A stretch of 40,664 bases of DNA, taken from contig NZ_JAQYWQ010000063.1 in NCBI RefSeq assembly GCF_029379315.1, positions 1-40,664 on the forward strand, given 5' to 3'. Positions 16,868-24,815 of the stretch are shown here, piece after piece. The translations under genes were made by a program, and so were the position numbers. Within the stretch, counting starts at the first letter, position 1. Every line of letters starts with the position of its first letter. Under the pieces are notes generated by a model. It was not told where the DNA came from and searched no databases. It saw only the letters and a program-made list of their open reading frames with translations. This DNA comes from Nostoc sp. S13. Its GTDB lineage: Bacteria; Cyanobacteriota; Cyanobacteriia; Cyanobacteriales; Nostocaceae.

Positions 16868-17258
16868 CACTTGGGTATTCTGTTGAGTCGGTATTTAATG
16901 AATTAGGCGATCGCATCCAAGATAATCAAGTTCAGGGTATCCAGTCGTTGGAAATCTCCGTTGGGCAAGTGATAGCCTACCGCTTGATGATGGTTTTACC
17001 TATGTTGATAAAGCTACTTATTTATGCGGATATTTGAAGTAGCGTTAAAAGTAATTCCACGCATTGGTGATGAAAAGAAACGCCTGACTGAAGAAAAAGC
17101 GTTATTAGATTTGTGGTTGGCTATGGATGAAATCAAAGCAAAAGTGTCTTATGTGTAACCTGAGCTATCCTTAATTTATGGACAAATGAGTTTTAATTTA
17201 GAGATTGATGATTGAGGGCTGTTCACCGTCAACTAATAATTATAGGAGATAATCAAAT
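16868..17258 (+). pseudogene. Degenerate coding relics in intergenic region
   Basis: Short, protein-like stretches appear in different frames. One frame gives GYPVVGNLRWASDSLPLDDG and ends at 17039. Another, from ATG 17024 to TAA 17158, encodes 44 residues ending in DLWLAMDEIKAKVSYV with no ribosome site. A HIP1 octamer lies at about 16905. The frames do not join into one gene, so this looks like a decayed gene whose identity cannot be told. Confidence 0.3.
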
Positions 17259-17546
17259 ATGAAGGTTAGAGGGATAAAACGTGGTCAAAATATTGAAATT
17301 CTAGAACAACTTAATAATATTCCAGATGGGACAGAGATAATCATAGACGTAGAATTTATTGCCAATCAAATTATAGAACCACAACCACCATTAACAAACG
17401 AGGAGAGACTAGCTAAACTCAATCAATTATTTGGGGTTTGGAAGAACCAACCGGAATTAGGAGAAATATTTACAGAGATTGACCAACAGCGCCATGCTTA
17501 TCAAGGCAGAACCATAGACTCACTTGATAATCAGGATTTAGGCTAA
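17259..17546 (+). CDS. Antitoxin of VapBC-type pair
   Basis: A 95-residue protein with TAGGAGA 8 bases before ATG 17259. The N-terminus (MKVRGIKRGQNIEILEQLNN, then IPDGTEIIIDV) has the beta-rich 'G..I.l.e...lPdGt.v.V' pattern of cyanobacterial antitoxins that form AbrB- or DUF-type dimers. The C-terminal half is acidic and would wrap the toxin. The stop TAA shares one base with the toxin start (TAATG), the usual coupling in such pairs. Identification rests on pattern and on the adjacent PIN toxin. Confidence 0.75.
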   Translation: MKVRGIKRGQNIEILEQLNNIPDGTEIIIDVEFIANQIIEPQPPLTNEERLAKLNQLFGVWKNQPELGEIFTEIDQQRHAYQGRTIDSLDNQDLG

Positions 17547-17941
17547 TGTATCTGCTAGATACCAATATTTGCATTGCACTGCTGAACGAAAATCCCCAAG
17601 CTGTTACTAAATTTAATCGCTTTTTCAGCCAATGCTATCTCTCTATCATTGTAGTTGCAGAACTATATAAAGGCGTTTATTGTTCTCAACAGGTGGCCAA
17701 AAATCTAGATATATTAGCACAGTTTACTGAATTACTACCAGTAGAACCATTTGGAATAGAAGCAGCTATCGAATTTGGCAAGATTCAAAGCGAACTCAGA
17801 AAAATTGGGAAACCAACCGGAGAATTTGATGCTTTGATTGCTGCTGTAACTCGTTCTCGTGACGATATTCTTGTTACTAACAATATCAAAGATTTTATCA
17901 ATATTCCCAACTTAAAATTAGATAACTGGTTAGAAAGTTGA
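17546..17941 (+). CDS. vapC: VapC-type PIN-domain ribonuclease toxin
   Basis: A 131-residue single PIN domain. The conserved acids are visible: D5 in YLLDTN, E39 in VVAELYKG, and D95 in PTGEFDALIAA, plus the C-terminal LVTNNIKDF motif. In this family the acids bind magnesium and cleave RNA, often tRNA or rRNA; the antitoxin encoded one base upstream blocks the site. The pair probably stabilises the plasmid by post-segregational killing. Length and all motifs are intact, so the toxin is expected to be functional. Confidence 0.9.
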   Translation: MYLLDTNICIALLNENPQAVTKFNRFFSQCYLSIIVVAELYKGVYCSQQVAKNLDILAQFTELLPVEPFGIEAAIEFGKIQSELRKIGKPTGEFDALIAAVTRSRDDILVTNNIKDFINIPNLKLDNWLES

Positions 17942-18156
17942 AAAGCCTGCGTGAATATTCTTGGAAAATTAGTTACACCAGCAACACCCACAACACCATC
18001 ACTGATTTTTACATTCCTGCTTTAGAGTGCGCCATTCAATATGACCGTAAGGCAGGTTTTTTTAAAGCAGACCATGCACGTCGTAAAACTCCCCAAGACT
18101 GCAAAAAAACGCCCAATCGCTTGTTACAGTTAATACTAACTTGCTGGCTGATATAA
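17938..18156 (+). pseudogene. N-terminal relic of a PLD/helicase-type gene
   Basis: A frame that begins in the last codons of vapC gives SLREYSWKISYTSNTHNTIT, then DFYIPALECAIQYDRKAGFF. This strongly resembles the extreme N-terminus of large phospholipase-D-like/SNF2 helicase proteins (pattern 'Y...DFYiPAL..a.rYDRa.GFF'). After that the similarity stops and the frame closes at 18156. There is no ATG or ribosome site. It is best read as the leftover start of a deleted gene, possibly of DNA-repair or defence type. Confidence 0.45.
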
Positions 18157-18837
18157 TCCCGTATTTTCGTTAAATTCCCACCCAATACCGGATCTATCTT
18201 TGCCCTTACACCATGCTACAAAAAGCGGTGGGGGAAGATTAATTCGCTCCTTGCGTACACTTTCAGGACTTACACCAAGTCTGTTGGCTAAACCTTCTTC
18301 AGTTAATGGTTGCATTCGGGGAGTATGCCCTTTGAATGATGAATTATTGTAGTACGATTTCTGTCCCCGCTTTTGTTGGTTGTTGAGATAGTCTTGAATT
18401 TTAACGATCGCCTCAGCCAACTGTGTCATTCGGGCATACATCTTCTCCACTTTTTGTTCTAAATTGGCGAGATTATCAATTACTGTGGTTTGGTTGCTAT
18501 TAGATTCATTTGAAAACTCTGACTCCAGCTTATCAAGTCTTTCGCAAATAGCTCTTATCGTTTCATTGGTGGGACTGCTGTTAATATTTTTACTAACAAC
18601 TAAGTACTTATCTACACTTGCCTTAATCTTTGAGTCTAGGCGTTCGTCTAAATCGTTACCACCTATTGCATCAATTTTATCTTGGGAATCGCCTAAGTAG
18701 AGATCGATAAATTCGAGCAGCGTGGCTGTTGCTGTTGTGCCTTTCGAGTTGCAACAGGCGATAAACTGCTCCCACTTCCTTTGATCGCAGTTGAAAGATG
18801 CCAGTTTTTTTTTGCGCCCTGTATTGCTCATGTTCAC
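18136..18837 (-). CDS. Plasmid DNA-binding protein (RHH-like plus C-terminal HTH)
   Basis: A 233-residue protein starting at GTG 18837 or ATG 18831 (in frame, two codons apart). Residues about 8-50 (KKLASFNCDQRKWEQFIACC..., ATATLLEFIDLYLG) look like a ribbon-helix-helix domain. The middle is a coiled coil (about 90-155). Residues about 175-210 contain LTEEGLANRLGVSPESVRKE, a helix-turn-helix, followed by a short domain ending WEFNENTGLY. The combination suggests a plasmid regulator or partition protein. It is preceded by a small ORF 3 bases upstream and may be in an operon with it. Confidence 0.65.
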   Translation of the reverse strand: MNMSNTGRKKKLASFNCDQRKWEQFIACCNSKGTTATATLLEFIDLYLGDSQDKIDAIGGNDLDERLDSKIKASVDKYLVVSKNINSSPTNETIRAICERLDKLESEFSNESNSNQTTVIDNLANLEQKVEKMYARMTQLAEAIVKIQDYLNNQQKRGQKSYYNNSSFKGHTPRMQPLTEEGLANRLGVSPESVRKERINLPPPLFVAWCKGKDRSGIGWEFNENTGLYQPAS

Positions 18838-18840
18838 GTA

Positions 18841-19035
18841 TCATCTAGGTAAACTGGGACTGTGAACGCTTATTAAATCGTGTAATTCATCATGATGAAT
18901 TACCTTGATGCTATCATCGCCAAATGTGTCAGCGCATTCTTCAAGCGATGGCTTTTGTAAAGAGATGCTACTGCCAACGGCTACCATTGACGATTGCAAA
19001 TAAATATAGACATCACCCCGTAGCAATTCCAGCAT
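18841..19035 (-). CDS. Small protein of unknown function
   Basis: A 64-residue frame from ATG 19035 (a TTG is immediately upstream) that stops 3 bases before the next gene's start. Sequence features are an N-terminal MLELLRGDVYIYLQSS and an acidic middle with EECADTFGDDSIKVIHHDEL. Only weak ribosome-site similarity (GAAGATGG) is visible. Tight spacing to the DNA-binding protein gene is the main support. Confidence 0.4.
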   Translation of the reverse strand: MLELLRGDVYIYLQSSMVAVGSSISLQKPSLEECADTFGDDSIKVIHHDELHDLISVHSPSLPR

Positions 19036-19262
19036 CAACCATCTTCGCCAGTCACTAAGTATTAAATATTCTCAGCGATTCCACTAGTTTCCGAAAATAC
19101 CCATACTGCTCATCTCTATAATCGCTCGGTTCCATTTTTTGTAGCTCACAAAACTTTAAATAGTCAACCTGCTAGCTAAATTCAGCAATCGCCGTTGCAA
19201 ATCTTTTTCTTAATTCCCCACACCATAGGTTCTTGGCAACTTTTGGTGATCTTGGTTGGGGT

Positions 19263-19457
19263 AAGGCATCTATGCTGACAGCAGAGGGCAGTAGGAAGAG
19301 GAAGTAAAAATTCCCACAATTGAAGCAATGCTTGGATTATAGAACATCTGCATCACTTGAAAGCCGTAAGCGATCGCAAGAGTGAAGTCACAAATCCCAC
19401 GCCCGGATAAGAAAACGTTTTAAAACCTTCTGCCAACTGAGCCTCCTGCCTTCTGCC
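19263..19457. repeat. Second copy of the 13141-type interspersed repeat
   Basis: Opens with AAGGCATCTATGCTGA, identical to the start of the element at 13141, continues with a GGCAGTAGGAAGAGG run and ends with CCTTCTGCC...CCTCCTGCCTTCTGCC. The interior differs from the other copy, so the shared parts are the ends. It could be a MITE or a scaffold of short repeats. Confidence 0.45.
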
Positions 19458-19615
19458 TTAAAGTGCGTAACCCCAGAAATAGCACCTCCCTCTACTACAA
19501 GAAAGCCCGTGTATAAACGGCAATACTCGGAGGAAATACCCGGCTCTAAATCCGCAATGAATAGTCAATAATAGTATTGCTTGTATCATCATTCTGGGTA
19601 TTATGAGTGTACTAT

Positions 19616-19640
19616 ACGCAAAAAATGAGAATTTTTGCGT
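19616..19640. promoter_or_regulatory. Hairpin ACGCAAAAA/TTTTTGCGT
   Basis: Perfect 9-base arms at 19616-19624 and 19632-19640 with a 7-base loop, about 110 bases before the tyrosine recombinase gene. The surrounding TTATGAGTGTACTATACGCA and TGCACTCATTGAG also contain a GAGTG/CACTC pair. It could be a recombination or resolution site for the recombinase, or an operator. Confidence 0.35.
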
Positions 19641-19683
19641 TGTGAAACAGTGAGTTGAAATGCACTCATTGAGCGACAATAAA

Positions 19684-19728
19684 AATCAGACACTATAAAA
19701 CCAGACGAAACTACTATTGTGTCTGATT
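19684..19728. promoter_or_regulatory. 10-bp inverted repeat before the recombinase gene
   Basis: Perfect arms AATCAGACAC (19684-19693) and GTGTCTGATT (19719-19728) with a 25-base spacer. The second arm ends 18 bases before ATG 19747, upstream of its ribosome site. The position suits an operator or a leader hairpin controlling recombinase expression. Confidence 0.45.
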
Positions 19729-19746
19729 ATTAAGGGAGTAATAAAA

Positions 19747-20676
19747 ATGACGCTCTCTCTAGTCCACATAACAGCGCATAGAAAGGCGATTGCTTCCTTG
19801 CCAGTAGCACAGGCGGAGGCGAAGTTGATTGCGCTGTGGTTGGAGGGAAAAGCAGAATCATCTATCATCTCTTACCGACGATACATTAGGCGATTTCTGG
19901 AATTTTTGGACAAACCCCTCAAAAAAGTGACCTATGAAGACTTGGTAGAATACGCCACTGACTTTAGGGGCAATGCAGAAAACACAAAGCGGATATACAT
20001 AGCTTGTGCTAAAAGCTTGATTAGTTTCGCTCATAAAATTGGATATCTCCCTTTTAATGTGGGTATGGCACTAAAACTGGGTGAATTGCCAGATGTAATC
20101 AACGAACGCTATCTTGATGAAGCTGATATTAAATTGTTGGTACGGGCAGCTAATAAGCATTTAACGTTGGCGAAAACTCCCAAACGACAGTACACAGCCC
20201 TACGTAATTTGTTAATTATCAAACTCTTGTATCAGGCAGGGTTACGGGCAAGTGAAATCTGTGAGTTAACTTGGGTAGATTTGACACCCCGCAGTGATAG
20301 TGGACAGGTGTACGTGAGAAAAGCCAAGGGGAGCAAAAATCGCACAATTCTCATTAAGCCGAAGCTGTGGGCGGAACTAATGGAGTTCAAAGGTCAAGCT
20401 TTATCTACAGACGCAGTGTTCCGAAGTCAAAAAGGGGGACATCTCGACCGTCAAAACTTGCACCCGATTGTCAAAGCAATTGCACAAGAAGCCGGATTAA
20501 GCGAACTGGTTTCTGCTCACTGGTTACGTCATGCCCACGGTTCTCACGCGATTGAGCGCGGGACTAATCCGGTACTGGTGAAAGAAACTTTGGGTCATGC
20601 CAATTTAGCCATCACCGATCGCTATCTCAAAGCTAGACCTAATGACAGTAGCGCTTTCAACTTGATGGATCTTTGA
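19747..20676 (+). CDS. Tyrosine recombinase (XerC/D-like)
   Basis: A 309-residue protein starting at ATG 19747 with AAGGGAG about 8 bases upstream; a longer frame from TTG 19717 lacks a ribosome site. The N-terminal SAM-like core-binding domain covers about residues 25-105. The catalytic domain has all expected residues: R167 (AGLRASE), K194 in the beta-hairpin (KAKGSKN), H258 and R261 (HWLRHAHG), H284 (LGHAN) and the nucleophile Y293 (DRYLKA). Known family roles are plasmid multimer resolution and integration. Because it lies next to the replication gene on a plasmid-like backbone, multimer resolution is favoured, though integration of a mobile element cannot be excluded. Confidence 0.9.
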   Translation: MTLSLVHITAHRKAIASLPVAQAEAKLIALWLEGKAESSIISYRRYIRRFLEFLDKPLKKVTYEDLVEYATDFRGNAENTKRIYIACAKSLISFAHKIGYLPFNVGMALKLGELPDVINERYLDEADIKLLVRAANKHLTLAKTPKRQYTALRNLLIIKLLYQAGLRASEICELTWVDLTPRSDSGQVYVRKAKGSKNRTILIKPKLWAELMEFKGQALSTDAVFRSQKGGHLDRQNLHPIVKAIAQEAGLSELVSAHWLRHAHGSHAIERGTNPVLVKETLGHANLAITDRYLKARPNDSSAFNLMDL

Positions 20677-20788
20677 CATTTTGCATGACTTCGTTCAAAT
20701 ACAGCACAAATTGAAACCAGTGGCATCAATTGCTTGCTACCGTCAACGAAACAAAAAACAGCTTTCAAATGCCAAAAAGATTTTTTCC

Positions 20789-23700
20789 CTAGCCAGCCTC
20801 CGACATCGGCAACACTTCAAGCGATAGCCATTCATAAAATTCAGGAACTTGAGATTCCACAAGTCGCAGTTCATCAAGAGCGATCGCTTCAAGTTCCAGC
20901 ACCGTCTCCCACCGTAAATCCCCAGTCCATCGCTTGAGAATGCCTTTAATCGCGTCTACTCCCAAGGCTATACCAGAGCGAAGTATTTCCACGCAATGAA
21001 GTAGGGTAGTGCGATCGGTCGGAGGCGACTCAAATTCGGTAGTATCCTCCCCTCCTTTCTGGGGGTTCCCTATAGCATGAAGGGGAGGGATGGATACGGG
21101 CTGCTGATTCAAGTTTGCACTATACACAGCAGTGGTTTGGGTTGCATAATCAGTTCGATTTTCTTTTTGATTACGCTTTGCGACGCGATGAGCAATTACC
21201 TGGAGTGCAAAGTCCAGTTCCGACTTTGATAGTGAGTAAATTTTCACCTGTTGGCCCCGCTTACCCTGCTTGCGGCAGGTCAACTTTAACCCCAACTGCT
21301 CTACCATTGTTGCTAGCAACCAAATAGGCTTACAGTCACTGGGGATGGTAAACCCAAGAATTGCTTTGACGTGAGCAGCACAATTTTTGGCTATCGCTGT
21401 CATCTTAAGTAAGGTGGCATCCGAGGCGGTAACTTCATCACCCCTCACTAAACATTTAAGAATCTGATGCAGCCCCAGGTTAAATCTAGCAAGCCACCGT
21501 GCTGAGTAATTGCCCCAGTCGATGCACAAAGGTAGATTGTCGCGCTCGGTGCGGTCTTTTTGGGTGACAATTGTTGGTGGAGTAGGATAACTTTGCCCAG
21601 TTTTGGGGTCAACAATTGATTCTTCGGGTGGGGCTAAAATGGCCTCAAGTCCAGCAATTGCTCTAATTAAGCGACCACCTTTATCCATTTCTACGAGTGA
21701 TTCGGTTACTTCGATGCCGTAAGAATCAAAAATGCGTTTTTTTTCGCATTCAAAAATTTCCCTTTGTGATAAGTAATCTTTGCTCTGACGGGCGCGATAT
21801 TCAGAACTGGTAATATCATTCGCCTTGGCAACATGAGAATTGTGGGCGCTATCCATTGCATCTGCTGCAAATTTGAGGCTCTCTTGTGATTCATAATCCG
21901 AATCGCTACCCACACATATAAATGTATTGCCCATTTCGGTAAGAAGCTCACGCAAATCATCACGCAGATTATTGAGAGAATAATTGCGGTTAGCCAAAAT
22001 TTGGCAGTAAGCCTCAAGCGCCCAGTCTTTCTCGGCTCCCCTTAAGCCTGTTTGACGGTCAATCCGCAAGAGAAAAGCAGTCACTTGATTGCTTTGGAGG
22101 AGCCGTTCTTTAATCTTGGTTGGATTTGTATCCTTGTAACCAAATGGGGGACGCTTTGCCACCCAAATATGAAAGGGGACTTTCGGGCGATAGCGGTAAA
22201 GCTGTTGGGCGCATTCGGTAGCAGTTTGACTGACAGCATGAAACACACCAAAGACTAAATCAAAATGATACTCGGAAATATCGACACCAGTACCGAGACT
22301 GGGAGAAGTGAACAAAGCATCGAAGTTTTTGACGGCGTTGGTGATATCTTTGATGAAAGCGACATTTTCATCACTTCCCGAATTATCGGAATGAATAGAC
22401 CAAATCCGCCATTCTTGGGGTGTATGTGATTGGTCAGAATTCGCAGATTGTTCGCACTTAATAGTGAAGGACTTGTCGAGTTTTTTGATGAAACGCTTGG
22501 AGTCACTGGCAACCATGAGTTTCTCACCTTGCATCAAGGCGGCTGAAATCTGGGCAACTAGGGCGCTAGAATTACTGCCTTCATACCAATAGATAGTGCG
22601 TCCTCCATTGCGCCACTCGTTTTTGACGATGTAAGGAATTTCACCATGCGGTCGCATTGCAAGAAAGAAGTCCACTGTCAGGTCATCCATGTGGGCATCA
22701 GCGATGACGACCAGGGGCGCATTGTATACTATATATTCAAGGACTTCCAGAATTGCTGCCCGATGCTCCTTACACGTATTACTATGTAGTAGGTGTGTGA
22801 GATACTGGCAAGCTTCATCAATAAAGATGCAACCGTAGGTGAGAGACTGAGTATTGAGTTTATGCAAGCTGTCAATAGTAATACTAAGAGCTTGAGCCTG
22901 GGCTAACCCGGTGTAACCCAAGTTTGAATACATGGCAGTCTGCAAGCGTTCGGCAAGATTTTTCAACAAGTTAACGCGATGTCCATTGTTAAGGAACCGC
23001 GCGTCGGGGTTTTGGTCACGCCACCAACGCATGAGTTGAGTTTTGCCAGTACCCATGTCACTCCAGAGTACAACCAGTCCAATTTCAGGAAAACGGAAAG
23101 ATTTTTTGGGATTTTGGGTACTGGGTTTGGGATTAAGGGAATCAGAATCTATTAATTCAACATTTTCCTTTTTCCCTTTATCTAAATCACAGTCCGTAGG
23201 TATAAGATTTGGACTGAATAATTTTTCAAGTGCAATATCATAAAGTGGTGGGACAGATGAACATTTTTCCTCGAGTTCAGGAATGCAGAGTGCTTGGGTC
23301 AAATATTTAATATTGACTGTGACATCAGGCTGGTACTTAGAAAGTCCCCATTTCTTAGCCCGATAGGAGCGCTGGTAATCTTTGAGTGATTTGGCATCGT
23401 CTATGATTGCAGTTAGTAAGGCATCAGCATCAACACTGCGACCAACCACGAAATCATCAACGCCTTTTTCTGGCCCTGGTAACAGCGCAACAACACATTC
23501 GCAACCAGCAGACTCAATTGCTTTTGCTGTGCGAACAGTAGCTTGAAAAACTGACCACCGGGTTTTAGCTTTCGTTTCGTGGTCAAATAGTATAATGAAC
23601 TTGCGCCCCGCCTGAGCCATTGGTACTAAGTCAGGATGCAACCGTTCGTCAAAATCTTGTTTGCCCACGCGCCCGTTCCAAATTCCAGGGAGTGCGATCG

Positions 23701-24595
23701 CCACAAACCCTAACGAAAGCAAGCAAGCGGCTTTCTTCTCCCCTTCGCATAAGATAATCGGAATCTCTTTCTGTTGTTTTACCCACTCCCAGAAGGTAAT
23801 TTGTATATCTTTGTGCTGAGAGTCGATTAAATTCAGTTTGTGCTGCTTTACCCATAACCAAAACATTAGGGGATTGAGATAGTCTTGTCTGCACAGTCCT
23901 AAAAGAGAACTACACTGCGCGTATGAGAGCGAATTCCGGAAGTTTGCAGCATAGAGAGCGTTTTTTCTTCGACTTTTAATATGCAGCTTGTGACCACGTT
24001 TTGCAAAAAGCACTTTTTGAATATCAGGGATGTTGTAGCGCCGTGCAACTAGATTCAAAATACAGTTGGGAATATCGAAGTAAGTAACTCGGTTAGCTGT
24101 CTTGGGGGGTGACTCGTACTTAACAGGTTTCTGTGATTGCCAATCAATTCGAGGGAAGTTGGGCTTAATGCGTCTCCACTCCATTGGGAGCCAATTATTC
24201 AATGGGTCAAGTGATTGAATCCAGGTTCCACCCAGTAATAGATGCTGATATTGCCTGATGTATGCATCGGTGACTCTGCCTGCATTTTTGCGTGGGATTT
24301 TGTCGGAGATGAACAGGTAGTCGTAAACTGATTCTCCTTCAATGTGGAAGAAGTTCCTCTCAATCAGTGCTGGATGAATGGCACTACCAACTGTCAGATC
24401 ATGGTATTCAGCCGCCGTGAGATTGTTTGGGTAAACACATTGGTGTCGCTGATGCTCAACTGATACCTTGCGATCTGGTTTAGGCTCTTTGATCTCAAAG
24501 TTGCCACACTTAAAAGCATTTTTATTTGTATTCACATTCAATACCTTTATTGTTCCATGACAATGTGAGCGGCATAGGTGCAATGTCGCATTCAT
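20789..24595 (-). CDS. Plasmid replication protein, CyRepA1 family
   Basis: A 1268-residue protein with the CyRepA1 layout. The DUF3854/TOPRIM-like half contains LTVGSAIHPALIERNF (67-82), ISDKIPRKNAGR (96-107), the glutamate motif CEGEKKA (283-289), FDHE (337-340) and LPGPEKGVDD (372-381). It is followed by a superfamily-2-like ATPase/helicase with Walker A SDMGTGKT (512-519), FIDEAC (591-596), TSPSLGTGVDIS and a QQLYRYRPK motif-VI-like segment. In Synechocystis pSYSA the CyRepA1 protein is needed for replication, with copy number controlled by antisense RNA and RNase E. The start ATG 24595 precedes an unusual Cys/His-containing N-terminus (CRSHC...C); a later start cannot be excluded. A small repeat-derived stretch (NPKPSTQNPKK, around 488-498) lies between the two halves. 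Confidence 0.85.
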   Translation of the reverse strand: MNATLHLCRSHCHGTIKVLNVNTNKNAFKCGNFEIKEPKPDRKVSVEHQRHQCVYPNNLTAAEYHDLTVGSAIHPALIERNFFHIEGESVYDYLFISDKIPRKNAGRVTDAYIRQYQHLLLGGTWIQSLDPLNNWLPMEWRRIKPNFPRIDWQSQKPVKYESPPKTANRVTYFDIPNCILNLVARRYNIPDIQKVLFAKRGHKLHIKSRRKNALYAANFRNSLSYAQCSSLLGLCRQDYLNPLMFWLWVKQHKLNLIDSQHKDIQITFWEWVKQQKEIPIILCEGEKKAACLLSLGFVAIALPGIWNGRVGKQDFDERLHPDLVPMAQAGRKFIILFDHETKAKTRWSVFQATVRTAKAIESAGCECVVALLPGPEKGVDDFVVGRSVDADALLTAIIDDAKSLKDYQRSYRAKKWGLSKYQPDVTVNIKYLTQALCIPELEEKCSSVPPLYDIALEKLFSPNLIPTDCDLDKGKKENVELIDSDSLNPKPSTQNPKKSFRFPEIGLVVLWSDMGTGKTQLMRWWRDQNPDARFLNNGHRVNLLKNLAERLQTAMYSNLGYTGLAQAQALSITIDSLHKLNTQSLTYGCIFIDEACQYLTHLLHSNTCKEHRAAILEVLEYIVYNAPLVVIADAHMDDLTVDFFLAMRPHGEIPYIVKNEWRNGGRTIYWYEGSNSSALVAQISAALMQGEKLMVASDSKRFIKKLDKSFTIKCEQSANSDQSHTPQEWRIWSIHSDNSGSDENVAFIKDITNAVKNFDALFTSPSLGTGVDISEYHFDLVFGVFHAVSQTATECAQQLYRYRPKVPFHIWVAKRPPFGYKDTNPTKIKERLLQSNQVTAFLLRIDRQTGLRGAEKDWALEAYCQILANRNYSLNNLRDDLRELLTEMGNTFICVGSDSDYESQESLKFAADAMDSAHNSHVAKANDITSSEYRARQSKDYLSQREIFECEKKRIFDSYGIEVTESLVEMDKGGRLIRAIAGLEAILAPPEESIVDPKTGQSYPTPPTIVTQKDRTERDNLPLCIDWGNYSARWLARFNLGLHQILKCLVRGDEVTASDATLLKMTAIAKNCAAHVKAILGFTIPSDCKPIWLLATMVEQLGLKLTCRKQGKRGQQVKIYSLSKSELDFALQVIAHRVAKRNQKENRTDYATQTTAVYSANLNQQPVSIPPLHAIGNPQKGGEDTTEFESPPTDRTTLLHCVEILRSGIALGVDAIKGILKRWTGDLRWETVLELEAIALDELRLVESQVPEFYEWLSLEVLPMSEAG

Positions 24596-24596
24596 C

Positions 24597-24661
24597 AGTC
24601 ATCAAGTATCCGCATCATCAGTTATCAGTTATTAGTTATCAGTCATTAAGTATCCGCATCA
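24597..24661. repeat. Direct repeats before the rep start (possible iterons)
   Basis: Two 21-base direct repeats with one mismatch, beginning AGTCATCAAGTATCCG and AGTCATTAAGTATCCG, at 24597-24617 and 24641-24661. They are separated by a short array of (A)GTTATC heptamers and sit immediately upstream of the replication gene start. They could be initiator-binding iterons, or only part of a heptamer repeat region. Confidence 0.45.
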
Positions 24662-24668
24662 GCAGCGA

Positions 24669-24741
24669 TAAGGACGGAGCATTTAAGTTGCATAAAAGCT
24701 CCTTCTGTACTGCGGGATCTGAACCCGTAGAGTTGTCCTTA
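24669..24741 (-). ncRNA. Three-way-junction structure in the rep leader
   Basis: A 73-base element that folds on paper into a closed three-way junction. The outer stem TAAGGAC/GTCCTTA has 7 perfect pairs (24669-24675 with 24735-24741). Arm 1 is GGAGC/GCTCC (24676-24680 with 24698-24702), extended past an A-A mismatch by TTTA/TAAA with a 7-base loop. Arm 2 is a 4-pair CGGG/CCCG core (24713-24716 with 24724-24727), extended by further pairs mainly on the plus strand, with a 7-base loop. It ends 74 bases before the rep start codon, inside the presumed rep leader. It could be a leader regulator on the minus strand or an antisense RNA on the plus strand; the strand is not determined. Confidence 0.45.
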
Positions 24742-24757
24742 CTACAAGCAAATCAAC

Positions 24758-24815
24758 CTGGAGGGGAGAAATGACGATTAGCTTAACTGTTAACTGTTAA
24801 CTGTTAACTATTCAC
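24758..24815. repeat. TAACTGT heptamer array
   Basis: After a GGAGGGGAG run at 24760-24768 lies ATGACGATTAGC and then tandem TAACTGT units up to about 24812. On the plus strand GGAGGGG precedes an ATG that opens only a 9-codon frame into the repeat, so no gene is called. The array separates the rep leader from the end of the coiled-coil protein gene. Confidence 0.6.

Larger units (their letters stand above)
19036..19746. other. Intergenic region upstream of the recombinase, repeat-rich
   Basis: No supported gene in about 700 bases. It holds a relative of the 13141 repeat (19263-19457), a HIP1 site near 19370, and two inverted repeats close to the recombinase start. The opposite-strand frames at 19458-19679 and 19686-19868 have no ribosome site and overlap the repeats. 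Confidence 0.5.

Noticed and set aside
23649..23894. 81-codon minus-strand frame inside the rep gene
   Set aside because: A different frame of the same strand within an intact 1268-residue protein, without a ribosome site.
24669..24745. tRNA gene on the minus strand, suggested by GGGTTCAGATCCC resembling a T-arm
   Set aside because: No matching acceptor stem, D-arm or CCA-side strand at the right distance, and position 58 of the loop would be G. The local structure is better explained by the three-way junction.
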